Shown here in pieces: positions 9,769 to 17,850 of a DNA stretch of 64,000 nt. The notes under the pieces were generated by a model, which ran no database searches, was not told the origin of the DNA, and was given only the letters and a program-made list of their open reading frames with translations. The position numbers and the translations under genes were made by a program. The DNA is taken from contig NZ_JAGGRL010000003.1 in the NCBI RefSeq assembly GCF_018612915.1, positions 37,615 to 101,614 of the forward strand. The letters run 5' to 3'. The first letter of the stretch is position 1, and each line of letters opens with the position of its first letter. Source of the DNA: Stenotrophomonas sp. ISL-67. Lineage in GTDB: Bacteria > Pseudomonadota > Gammaproteobacteria > Xanthomonadales > Xanthomonadaceae.

Positions 9769-10541
9769 GGCGGCGACTCGGCAATGATCACTTCGATGCC
9801 CAGCTTCTGCAGTCCTTCCAAATACTCCGCATCGATGCTGGCGTCGGTGATGATGGTGTGGACCTGGTCCAGGCGCGCGATGCGGTGCAGGCTGACGTGG
9901 CCGAACTTGGAGGCGTCGGTGAGCACCACCACGCGCCGCGCGCGCTCCACCATGCGGTGGTTGAGACTCGCTTCGGCCTCATGGTGGGTGGTGAGACCGA
10001 ACTGCAGGTCCAACCCGTCCACGCCCAGGAACAGGGTGTCGAAGCTGTAGGTGTTGAGGCTGGCTTCGGCCTGGCTGCCCTGCAACGACAGCGACTGCTT
10101 GCGCAGCAGGCCACCGGTGAGCAGCAGTTCCACGCCCGGTGCATTGGCCAGTTCCCAGGCGATGTTCAGCCCGTTGGTCATCACCGTCACATCGCGGTGC
10201 GCGCGCAGGTGGCGCGCCAGCGTCATGGTGGTGGAGCCCGAATCGATGATGATGTTGTCGCCGGCACGTACCAGCCGCGCGGCGTGCACGCCGATGCTGT
10301 CCTTCAGCGGCAGGTTCAGGGTGTCCTTTTCATGGATGTCCTGTTCCAGCGGCGGCTTGCGCACCAGGGTGGCGCCGCCGTGGGTACGCGTGGCCAGGCC
10401 CTGGGACTCGATGTGGGTCAGGTCGGCGCGGATGGTCACTGCCGATACGCCGAAGCGCTCCACCAGTTCACTGACCTGCACGTTGCCGTGCTCGACCAGC
10501 AACTGCAGGATCTGTTGGCGGCGCTGCCGTGTGTTGCGCAT
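9765..10541 (-). CDS. agaR: DeoR-family repressor, AgaR-like
   Basis: 258 residues. The N-terminal winged helix-turn-helix reads 'RRQQILQLLVEHGNVQV...VERFGVSAVTIR', and the C-terminal sugar-phosphate sensor of the DeoR family is marked by 'IIIDSGSTT' and 'VLTDASKFG'. It lies inside the minus-strand operon between kbaZ-like and deacetylase genes. It probably represses the locus from sites in the 14040-14360 gap, where CTTTCGTTTT-type repeats resemble AgaR targets. Symbol assigned from context. Confidence 0.8.
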   Translation of the reverse strand: MRNTRQRRQQILQLLVEHGNVQVSELVERFGVSAVTIRADLTHIESQGLATRTHGGATLVRKPPLEQDIHEKDTLNLPLKDSIGVHAARLVRAGDNIIIDSGSTTMTLARHLRAHRDVTVMTNGLNIAWELANAPGVELLLTGGLLRKQSLSLQGSQAEASLNTYSFDTLFLGVDGLDLQFGLTTHHEAEASLNHRMVERARRVVVLTDASKFGHVSLHRIARLDQVHTIITDASIDAEYLEGLQKLGIEVIIAESPP

Positions 10542-10574
10542 CGTGGCGATTCCATTCGGAAGGAAAGCCGAAGC

Positions 10575-11903
10575 TTACCGTTCCGAAAGCTCCATGGCAG
10601 AAAAAGTTTCGTTATCCGCGCCAGACACGTTACGAGTGCAAGCCCGTGCGTATTCGGCCAGGCGCAGCCCTACTTTGTGCCGGATCAGTGCGAGCGGCTC
10701 GGCCACCAGTTCGCCGGCCTGTACCGCGCGCAGCGCTTCGGGCAGGTACTGGCTGAGCAGCATCAGGGGCGGTGCGTGCCGGGTCAGGTTGTCGACCAGG
10801 GTGGCCAATGCCGCCTGCACTTCCGGTTCGCCCCAATAATAGCGGCTGCGGTCGCTCAGCGAGTAGGCGCGCAGCAGGCGTTGTTCGTGTGCGTCGCCCT
10901 GGTAGTAGCTGGCCCAGCTGCCGGGCTTGTCGAGCATGCAGCGGTCCAGCACCTCGATGATCCCGGACGCTTCGGCAGCAGGAAGCAGCTCGCGTTCGAT
11001 CATCGCCAGCGCGAACACTGCTTCGCGGAACGCATAGGTGGCCGCCGGGCCGACCTTGAGGATGGCGAAATGGTCGCGCACCAGCGCATGCAGGCCCGCT
11101 TCGGTCTGGTAATCGGTGGAGTGCGCTTCGAACACGATGCGCGGTTGGGTTTCCACGAATGCGGACAGCTCCCGTGCGGCGGCCGGGTCGTAGTGGTGCA
11201 CGCTGCTGTGGTCGAAATCCACGCCGGGCTGCACCACCATGGCGATCACGCGCGCCCAGGCCGGCACCAGGTCCGGGGCGGAGAACGCGTCGCGGTGGAT
11301 CGCCAGCGTGATGGCGGCGGCGGTTGGCGTGGTGACGGCCAGCCCGCCTTCCAGCGAGGCTTCGCCACCGGGCACCGGCACTTCGGTGCCGATCACATAC
11401 ACCGGCGGCGGCAGGCCGTTCTCCGCGGCGGTGCGCTCTGCAATACGTGCCAGTTCGGCCGAGCGCGCGGCCACGATCGCATCGGGCAGCGGGGTCGGGT
11501 CATCGGCGCAGGACATGCTGCAATCCAGGTGGATCTTGTGGAATCCGGCGGCAACGTAGGCGGCAACCAGGGTGCGTGCATTGGCCATTGCAAGGTCAGC
11601 CGGCCCCTTCTGCCAGGCATTCGGACCCAGGTGGTCACCGCCCAGGACCAGCCGTTCAACCGGGAAGCCCTGGCGCCGAGCCAGCTGCAGCACGTAGTCG
11701 CGGTATTGCGGTGGGGTCATGCCGGTGTAGCCACCGAACTGGTCCACCTGGTTGGAAGTGGCTTCGATCAGCAGCACCGTGTCGTAGGCGTGCGCGACCT
11801 GCATGGCGGCCAGAAGCACCTGCTCGTTGCTGCAGCAGACGCTGTACAGGCCAACGGGCTGGCCCTGGCGATGGGCGGCGATCAACGATTGGACGGCAGA
11901 CAT
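10575..11903 (-). CDS. kbaZ: D-tagatose-bisphosphate aldolase non-catalytic subunit (KbaZ/GatZ/AgaZ family)
   Basis: 442 residues, starting 'SAVQSLIAAHRQGQPVG' with 'VLLIEATSNQVDQFGGYTGM' and 'LGGDHLGPNAW', diagnostic of the GatZ/KbaZ family. In enterics these subunits stabilise the class II aldolase KbaY/GatY. In other proteobacteria AgaZ has been proposed to act as tagatose-6-phosphate kinase. No kbaY-like aldolase is in the window, so the partner must be elsewhere or the kinase-like role applies. 33 bases upstream of agaR in the same direction. Confidence 0.87.
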   Translation of the reverse strand: MSAVQSLIAAHRQGQPVGLYSVCCSNEQVLLAAMQVAHAYDTVLLIEATSNQVDQFGGYTGMTPPQYRDYVLQLARRQGFPVERLVLGGDHLGPNAWQKGPADLAMANARTLVAAYVAAGFHKIHLDCSMSCADDPTPLPDAIVAARSAELARIAERTAAENGLPPPVYVIGTEVPVPGGEASLEGGLAVTTPTAAAITLAIHRDAFSAPDLVPAWARVIAMVVQPGVDFDHSSVHHYDPAAARELSAFVETQPRIVFEAHSTDYQTEAGLHALVRDHFAILKVGPAATYAFREAVFALAMIERELLPAAEASGIIEVLDRCMLDKPGSWASYYQGDAHEQRLLRAYSLSDRSRYYWGEPEVQAALATLVDNLTRHAPPLMLLSQYLPEALRAVQAGELVAEPLALIRHKVGLRLAEYARACTRNVSGADNETFSAMELSER

Positions 11904-11941
11904 GGCGACACTCCAGGTGCAGCGGAACGGAAAGGAAGGAC

Positions 11942-12889
11942 TCAGTGCGCGGGATGGTGTTGGCGCGCCAGCAGTGCCGCGCCACGTGCGCCGCCGGCAT
12001 CGCCGAAGGCCGGCGGCAGGATCGGCGGCACGCGCACGCCGTTGAACAGGTACGGTTCAATGGCCGCAGGCAGGGTGCGGTACAACTGCTCCAGCTTCGA
12101 CAGCCCGCCACCGAGCACGATCACGTGCGGGTCCAGCGCCAGGATCAGGCTGGCGAAGCTGTAACCGAGCAGGTCGCGGTGGATGGCCAGCGCCTGCAGC
12201 GCGATCGGATCGCCGGCCTGCGCCCGCTCCACCACGGCGGTGGCGTCGCAGGCCAGGCCACCCTGGCGCTCGTGGATCATCGCCAGGCCGCTGCCGGAGA
12301 CGTAGCGCTCCAGGCAGCCACGCAGGCCACAGCCGCAGTCCAGCAGCGGCAGGTCATGGCGCAGTTGCAGGGTAGCGGGCAGGCTCCAGTGGCCCCACTC
12401 GCCGGCGATGCCGTTGTTGCCGGCCACCAGCCGTCCATCAAGGCAGTAGCCACCGCCCGCACCGGTGCCGAGGATCGCCCCGAACATGCTGGGGTAGCCG
12501 GCCGCTGCGCCGTCGTGTGCTTCGGACAGGGCGAAGCACTGCAGGTCGTTGCCCAGCGCCAACGGGCGCTGCAGCCGCGCCTGCAGGTCATGGCCGACGG
12601 TGCGGCCGCTCAGCGCGGGCACGTTGGCGCTCAACTGGCGGCCGCTGTTGCGGTCACGCACCCCGGGCAGGCCCAGGCCCACCGCGACCGCGCGGGTGCC
12701 CAGTGCCGCATCGGCGTCGTCCACCAGCTGCCCGATTGCTGCCACGAAGGCCGCGTAGTCATGGGCAGGCGTGGCCACGCGCTGGCGGTGGTGCACCGTC
12801 AGCGCTGCGTCACAGGCCACCAGTTCGATCTTGGTGCCACCGATGTCGATGCCGTACCAGGTCTGCAGGGGCGCGCGCTGCTCAGCCAT
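11942..12889 (-). CDS. ROK-family amino-sugar kinase (AgaK-like)
   Basis: 315 residues. The N-terminal phosphate loop is 'YGIDIGGTKIE', the catalytic region 'LALGNDLQCFALSEAHDGAA', and the ROK zinc motif has Cys residues in 'LPLLDCGCGLRGCLERYVSG'. ROK kinases of this form phosphorylate GlcNAc or GalNAc. In this operon a GalNAc kinase is the logical role, feeding the deacetylase. It overlaps the upstream agaS-like gene by 8 bases, so translation is probably coupled. Confidence 0.88.
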   Translation of the reverse strand: MAEQRAPLQTWYGIDIGGTKIELVACDAALTVHHRQRVATPAHDYAAFVAAIGQLVDDADAALGTRAVAVGLGLPGVRDRNSGRQLSANVPALSGRTVGHDLQARLQRPLALGNDLQCFALSEAHDGAAAGYPSMFGAILGTGAGGGYCLDGRLVAGNNGIAGEWGHWSLPATLQLRHDLPLLDCGCGLRGCLERYVSGSGLAMIHERQGGLACDATAVVERAQAGDPIALQALAIHRDLLGYSFASLILALDPHVIVLGGGLSKLEQLYRTLPAAIEPYLFNGVRVPPILPPAFGDAGGARGAALLARQHHPAH

Positions 12890-14039
12890 GGGCGTGGATC
12901 GTCACGCCCTGGACCACGCGGTTCACCGTGCCGTCCGGGAACGGGTTGTCCGGGGTCAGGCCGAGGGCGGCCGAGCGATGCAGCGCGAAGCACTGCGCCA
13001 CGACCAGCCACAGCGGTGCCAGCCACGGATCGGGCAGGGCGGGAACGTCGAGCAGGAAGTCGCCGTCGGCGCAGTCGCTGCCGGCCGGGCCCACCGAGAC
13101 CACGCGCGCGGCGACGCCGTCGCGGCGCAGTTCTTCCAGCAGGTCCTGTTCGTAGCGTCGCGCCAGCGGCTGCGCACTGCGCAGCACCACTACCAGGGTG
13201 GTGTCATTGAGCGTGGATTTCGGCCCGTGGCGGAAACCAAGCGGGGTATTGGCCAGCGCCAGCACCCGGCCGGCAGTGAGCTCGAGCACTTTCAGTGCCG
13301 CTTCGCGCGCGGTGGCTTCCAGCGGGCCACTGCCTAGGTAGATCACGCGCGAGATGTCGGTGCGGGCCAGCGCTGCTACGGGTGCATCCCAGCGGCTGAC
13401 GGCTTCGGTAGCGCGTTCGGCCAGGCTGCGCAGGCGCGCGATGCGCTCGGTCCACGGTGTGCTGTCGAACACGCTCAACGCGGCCAGCAGCATGCAGCTC
13501 AGGCTGCTGGTCATGGCAAAGGCACGGTCGCAGCTGGCCGGCGGCATCAGCAGCGACAGCGTGTCACTGCGACCCTGGCCCCGCTGGGCCAGCGCGCCAT
13601 CGGCGTTGCAGGTGATGTCCAGGAAGCGTGCGTCATCCACCTGCGCGCGCACCAGGTCCACCGCCGCCACGCTTTCCGGGCTGGAACCGCTGCGCCCGAA
13701 CGACACCAGCAGGGTCGGGCGGTCGCGCCGCAGGTACAGCGCCGGGTGGGTGAGCAGGGTGGTGGTGTGGATGGCGCGAACCTCTGCCGCCCACTGCGCA
13801 TTGATCTGGTCGGCGACCATCTCGGCGATGAAGCCCGAGCTTCCGGCGCCGGTGAAGATGACCCGTTGGCCGGGGTGGCGCAGCGCGTCACCCAGGAACG
13901 CATCGATGCGTTCGCGGGCGACGTCCAGCACGTCGGCCAGTGCGGACCAGAGGGCCGGTTGCTGCGCGATTTCTTCTGCGGTGTGCGCGCCACCAAGGCG
14001 CTGCCAGGCGGGCATGTCGGGGAGCAGAGTGACGTCCAT
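12882..14039 (-). CDS. agaS: SIS-domain galactosamine-6-phosphate deaminase/isomerase (AgaS-like)
   Basis: 385 residues with two SIS domains. The first has 'RVIFTGAGSSGFIAEMVADQ' and 'LLVSFGRSGSSPESVAAV'; the second has 'RVIYLGSGPLEATAREAALK' and 'PLGFRHGPKS'. AgaS converts galactosamine-6-phosphate to tagatose-6-phosphate plus ammonia. It is the first gene of the minus-strand operon and is divergent from the GH31 gene. Confidence 0.88.
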   Translation of the reverse strand: MDVTLLPDMPAWQRLGGAHTAEEIAQQPALWSALADVLDVARERIDAFLGDALRHPGQRVIFTGAGSSGFIAEMVADQINAQWAAEVRAIHTTTLLTHPALYLRRDRPTLLVSFGRSGSSPESVAAVDLVRAQVDDARFLDITCNADGALAQRGQGRSDTLSLLMPPASCDRAFAMTSSLSCMLLAALSVFDSTPWTERIARLRSLAERATEAVSRWDAPVAALARTDISRVIYLGSGPLEATAREAALKVLELTAGRVLALANTPLGFRHGPKSTLNDTTLVVVLRSAQPLARRYEQDLLEELRRDGVAARVVSVGPAGSDCADGDFLLDVPALPDPWLAPLWLVVAQCFALHRSAALGLTPDNPFPDGTVNRVVQGVTIHAHG

Positions 14040-14360
14040 TCGCTATTCCTGTTGGGCGACCGCACGATCAGCGTTTTCTTTCGAAATGTCAAATATCGAA
14101 AGATTAAAAGAAGATATCGACGTCACGGTTTTCATTCGCAACGTCGCATCTTGCGCTATTGAGTGTCTCTATCTGTACGCCAGCAAAGGGAAATTTCGCG
14201 CATTCAGCTGGCAGAAAGAAAGTGGTGCTTTGCATCATCTTTCGTTTTACTTGAATTACTAATCTTTTTCTTTTCAATTTCTTGACATCTTTCGATCGCC
14301 TGCCCCATAGTCGGCCGCACTGGTTTCGGACACCCGCCAAATGCGGGCTTTGGGGGCGAA
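14040..14360. promoter_or_regulatory. Divergent promoter region of the amino-sugar locus with AgaR-like repeats
   Basis: An AT-rich gap of about 320 bases between agaS and the GH31 gene. It holds several CTTTCG boxes: GTTTTCTTTCGAAATG near 14073-14088, a reverse-strand copy near 14090-14110, ATCTTTCGTTTTACTT near 14237-14252, and TTTTTCTTTTC near 14264-14274. These resemble the AgaR consensus TTTCRTTTYRTTT. A plus-strand promoter can be drawn as TTGACA (14282-14287), 18 bases, CATAGT (14306-14311), feeding the GH31 gene. Confidence 0.5.
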
Positions 14361-17300
14361 GTGGTTACCCGTTGTCGACGCACCGTACTGGCCATCTCTC
14401 TTCTGTCGCTGTTGGTCGCCGCGCCGGCGCTGGCAGCGCCACTGGGCAACCTGAGCGCTTTACGTGCCGAGCCGGCCGCGTCGGCCACCGCCTGGACCCT
14501 GACCACCGATAACGGCATGACCGTGCGCGTGGACCTGCTGCGCGCCGACATGCTGCGCGTGCAGGCCAGCCGCACCGGCACACTGCTGCCGGCCGGCGAC
14601 AAGGCCGCTCCCATCGTGCTGCCGCAGGCGGCCGCCAGAGTGCCGTTCCAGCTTGAAGAAGACGCCAACGAAGTGCGCATCCGCACCGACGCGCTGGTCC
14701 TGCACATCCAGCGCCAGCCGCTGCGGCTGGCGCTGGACCGGCGCGAGGCCGGCAAGGACGTGCCGCTGTGGCGCGAACTGCAGCCGCTGGACCTGGACAC
14801 CACACAGAGCGTGCAGGTGCTGAGCAGCCAGGCCGACGAACAGTTCGTGGGCGGTGGCCAGCAGAACGGCCGCTTCGCCTTCAAGGGGCGTGAGCTGGAG
14901 GTGTCGTATTCCGGTGGCTGGGAAGAGGGCGACCGCCCCAACCCCGCGCCGATGCTGCTCAGCTCGCGGGGCTGGGGCATGCTGCGCAACACCTGGAGCG
15001 ATGGCAGCTACGACCTGCGCCAGGCCGACCAGGCCACCCTGCTGCACCGCGAAGACCGCTTCGACGCCTACTACTTCGTCGGCGCCGGCCTGCCCGCGCT
15101 GCTGGACCGCTACACCGCGCTGACCGGGCGCGCGGCACTGCTGCCGCGCTGGGCGTTCTCGTATGGCGATGCCGACTGCTACAACGACGGCGACAACATC
15201 AAGAAGCCCGGCAGCGTGCCCGAAGGCTGGAGCGATGGCCCCACCGGCACCACCCCGGACGTGGTCGACAGCGTCGCAAAGCAGTACCGCGCGCACGACA
15301 TGCCCGGCGGCTGGATCCTGCCCAACGACGGTTACGGCTGTGGCTACAACGGGTTGCCGGAAACGGTGAAAGGCCTGGCCAGCTACGGCTTCAAGACCGG
15401 GCTGTGGACCGAAAACGGCGTGGACAAGATTGCCTGGGAAGTGGGCACCGCCGGCACCCGCGTGCAGAAGCTGGACGTGGCCTGGACCGGCAAGGGCTAC
15501 CAGTTCGCGATGGACGCCAACCAGTCCGCGTTCAACGGCATCCTGCACAACTCCGATTCACGCCCGTTCCTGTGGACGGTGATGGGCTGGGCGGGCATCC
15601 AGCGCTACGCGGTGGCCTGGACCGGCGACCAGAGCAGCAGTTGGGATTACATCCGCTGGCACATTCCCACCCTGGTCGGTTCCGGCCTTTCAGGCATGGC
15701 GTACGCCAGCGGTGACGTGGATGCGATTTTCGGCGGCAGTGCCGAAACCTTCACCCGCGACCTGCAGTGGAAGAGCTTCACCCCGGTGCTGATGGGCATG
15801 TCCGGCTGGTCGGGCAGTGCGCGCAAGCACCCGTGGTGGTATGACGAGCCCTACCGCAGCGTCAACCGCGACTACCTCAAGCTGAAAATGCGCATGACCC
15901 CGTACATGTACGGCTTGGCGCACGAAGCGGCGACCACCGGCGCGCCGATCCTGCGCGCGCTGATGTGGGACTACCCGCAGGACCCGAACGCCTGGAACGA
16001 AACCTACAAGTACCAGTTCCTGCTCGGCCGCGACCTGCTGGTGGCGCCGGTGTACCGCAGCCAGGCGGCCAGCCGTGGCTGGCGTCGCGACATCCATCTG
16101 CCCCAGGGCCGCTGGATCGACTACTGGGATGGCCGCACGCTGCAGGCCGGTGCCGAAGGTCGCCAGCTGGACCGCCCGGTCGACCTGGCAACGATTCCGC
16201 TGTTCGTGCGCGCCGGTGCCATCGTGCCGATGTACCCGGACATGCTCTACGATGGCCAGAAGCCGCTGGATGAAGTCACCTTCGATCTTTACCCGCAGGG
16301 CAGCTCGCAGTACACGCTCTACGAAGACGACGGCAACACGCGCCGCTACGAAAAGGGCGAATCCAGCCAGCAGCAGGTCACCCTGCAGGCCCCGGCGCAG
16401 GGCAGTGGCCCGGTGCAGGTCACCATCGACGGCGTGCGCGGGCAGTACCAGGGGCAGCTGGCGCAGCGCCGCTATGCGCTGCGCGTGCTCAGCCGACAGA
16501 AGCCGGCCGCGGTGAGCCTGGACGGCCGGGCGCTGCCGATGCTCGCCGACGGCGCGGCATGGCAGGCGGCGCCGGAGGGCTGGTACTTCGATGCCGGCGA
16601 ACGCCGTGGCACCGTGCACGTGCGCACCGCCCCGACCGACATCCGCCAGCCGCTCGCCTTCCGGCTTGATATCGCGCAGGCACCGGCGGTTGCCGATGAC
16701 GTGTTCCCGGCCGCACCGGTGCTGGGCCGCGCGCTGCCGGCCGACAGCCTGCTGGTGGTCAACCGCCCGGCCGAAGAGCGCGGTTACGAACTCGAGAAGG
16801 CGTTCGACGACGACCCGGCCACCTGGTTCCGCACCGTACGCAACCAGGCCGTCCGCACCGGCGCCCACGAGTGGGTGATTGGGTTCGGCGAGCGCCGCCT
16901 GATCGACGGCATCGCGCTGGCGCCGCGCACCGACCAGCATTGGAAGAGCGGCCAGATCCGCGACTACGAGATCTACCTGGCCGACAGCAACGGCGAATGG
17001 GGCGAGCCGATCAAGCGCGGCCGCCTGGCGTTGAAGCAGGACCTGCAGCAGATCGACTTCCCCGCCCATGCCGGCCGCCTGCTGCGCTTCCGCGTGCTCA
17101 GCGTGCAGAACCCGGACGGCGATGCCGCAGCCGGCACCGATCCGATGGTCAGCGCCGCGCAGGGCAATGTCGCTCGTGCGGTGGATGCACTGCAGCCGCG
17201 CGATGTGGGCCCGATCACCCTGTCCACGTTCCAGATCCTGGAACACCCGGTGGCCGAACGCCCCGCGCTGCAGCGCTACCTGTCTGAACTGACGCTGCCC

Positions 17301-17714
17301 GCTGCGGCAAGTGCGCAGGTGCGTGCCGATCTCGCCTTCCAGGGCGGGCAGCCCATGCGCATGAACGGCCTGCTGTTCCGCCGTGGCCTGGGCGTGGGCC
17401 CGGCCAGCCGCATCGACCTGCAGTTGAAGGGGCAGTGGCGCCTGCTGCGCGCGGACCTGGGCATCGATGATGCCTGCCGCGCCGCCGGTGGCATGCAGTT
17501 CCAGGTCTGGGGCGATGGCCGCCTGCTCTACGACAGCGGCCTGGTGAAGGCACCGGGCGTGGTCAAACCGGAACTGGATATCCGCGGCCTGCAGCGCCTG
17601 AGCCTGCGCACGCAAGGCGCGCAAGGCACGCAACCCGCACAGGTCTGTGGCAACTGGGCCAACGCCGCACTGATCGGACAGGAGGGCGATACCGCCACCA
17701 TCGTGTCGCCGTAA
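14361..17714 (+). CDS. Secreted GH31 glycosidase, probable alpha-N-acetylgalactosaminidase, with F5/8C and NPCBM domains
   Basis: 1117 residues with a signal peptide ('ISLLSLLVAAPALAA'). The GH31 barrel covers roughly residues 30-700; the likely nucleophile is Asp in 'KLDVAWTGKGY' and the likely acid/base is Asp in 'VAWTGDQSSSW'. A discoidin-like domain (about 790-920) and an NPCBM-type carbohydrate-binding domain (about 975-1110) follow. This resembles GH31 subfamily 18, in which alpha-GalNAc-ases are known. The start is GTG with GGGGGCG just upstream. First gene of a plus-strand set with a TonB receptor and a GH109-like enzyme. Confidence 0.85.
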   Translation: MVTRCRRTVLAISLLSLLVAAPALAAPLGNLSALRAEPAASATAWTLTTDNGMTVRVDLLRADMLRVQASRTGTLLPAGDKAAPIVLPQAAARVPFQLEEDANEVRIRTDALVLHIQRQPLRLALDRREAGKDVPLWRELQPLDLDTTQSVQVLSSQADEQFVGGGQQNGRFAFKGRELEVSYSGGWEEGDRPNPAPMLLSSRGWGMLRNTWSDGSYDLRQADQATLLHREDRFDAYYFVGAGLPALLDRYTALTGRAALLPRWAFSYGDADCYNDGDNIKKPGSVPEGWSDGPTGTTPDVVDSVAKQYRAHDMPGGWILPNDGYGCGYNGLPETVKGLASYGFKTGLWTENGVDKIAWEVGTAGTRVQKLDVAWTGKGYQFAMDANQSAFNGILHNSDSRPFLWTVMGWAGIQRYAVAWTGDQSSSWDYIRWHIPTLVGSGLSGMAYASGDVDAIFGGSAETFTRDLQWKSFTPVLMGMSGWSGSARKHPWWYDEPYRSVNRDYLKLKMRMTPYMYGLAHEAATTGAPILRALMWDYPQDPNAWNETYKYQFLLGRDLLVAPVYRSQAASRGWRRDIHLPQGRWIDYWDGRTLQAGAEGRQLDRPVDLATIPLFVRAGAIVPMYPDMLYDGQKPLDEVTFDLYPQGSSQYTLYEDDGNTRRYEKGESSQQQVTLQAPAQGSGPVQVTIDGVRGQYQGQLAQRRYALRVLSRQKPAAVSLDGRALPMLADGAAWQAAPEGWYFDAGERRGTVHVRTAPTDIRQPLAFRLDIAQAPAVADDVFPAAPVLGRALPADSLLVVNRPAEERGYELEKAFDDDPATWFRTVRNQAVRTGAHEWVIGFGERRLIDGIALAPRTDQHWKSGQIRDYEIYLADSNGEWGEPIKRGRLALKQDLQQIDFPAHAGRLLRFRVLSVQNPDGDAAAGTDPMVSAAQGNVARAVDALQPRDVGPITLSTFQILEHPVAERPALQRYLSELTLPAAASAQVRADLAFQGGQPMRMNGLLFRRGLGVGPASRIDLQLKGQWRLLRADLGIDDACRAAGGMQFQVWGDGRLLYDSGLVKAPGVVKPELDIRGLQRLSLRTQGAQGTQPAQVCGNWANAALIGQEGDTATIVSP

Positions 17715-17850
17715 CCCAAAGCACCACCGTCTTCAAAACCGAAATCCCCACCGTTTCCCGACTACGGCCCGCCGGCCGTGGTGCGGGTGACTGTTGCCCG
17801 AAACAACCCACCCAGGCAGCCCCACGCTGCGGAAGCACAAGGAGCCAAAG

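Noticed and set aside
15690..17633. Long minus-strand open frame (647 codons) opposite the GH31 gene
   Set aside because: High-GC antisense frame; the plus strand has clear domains and a signal peptide. Similar shadows lie opposite both TonB receptor genes (18163-19908 and 39380-41659) and the porter gene (6918-8534).
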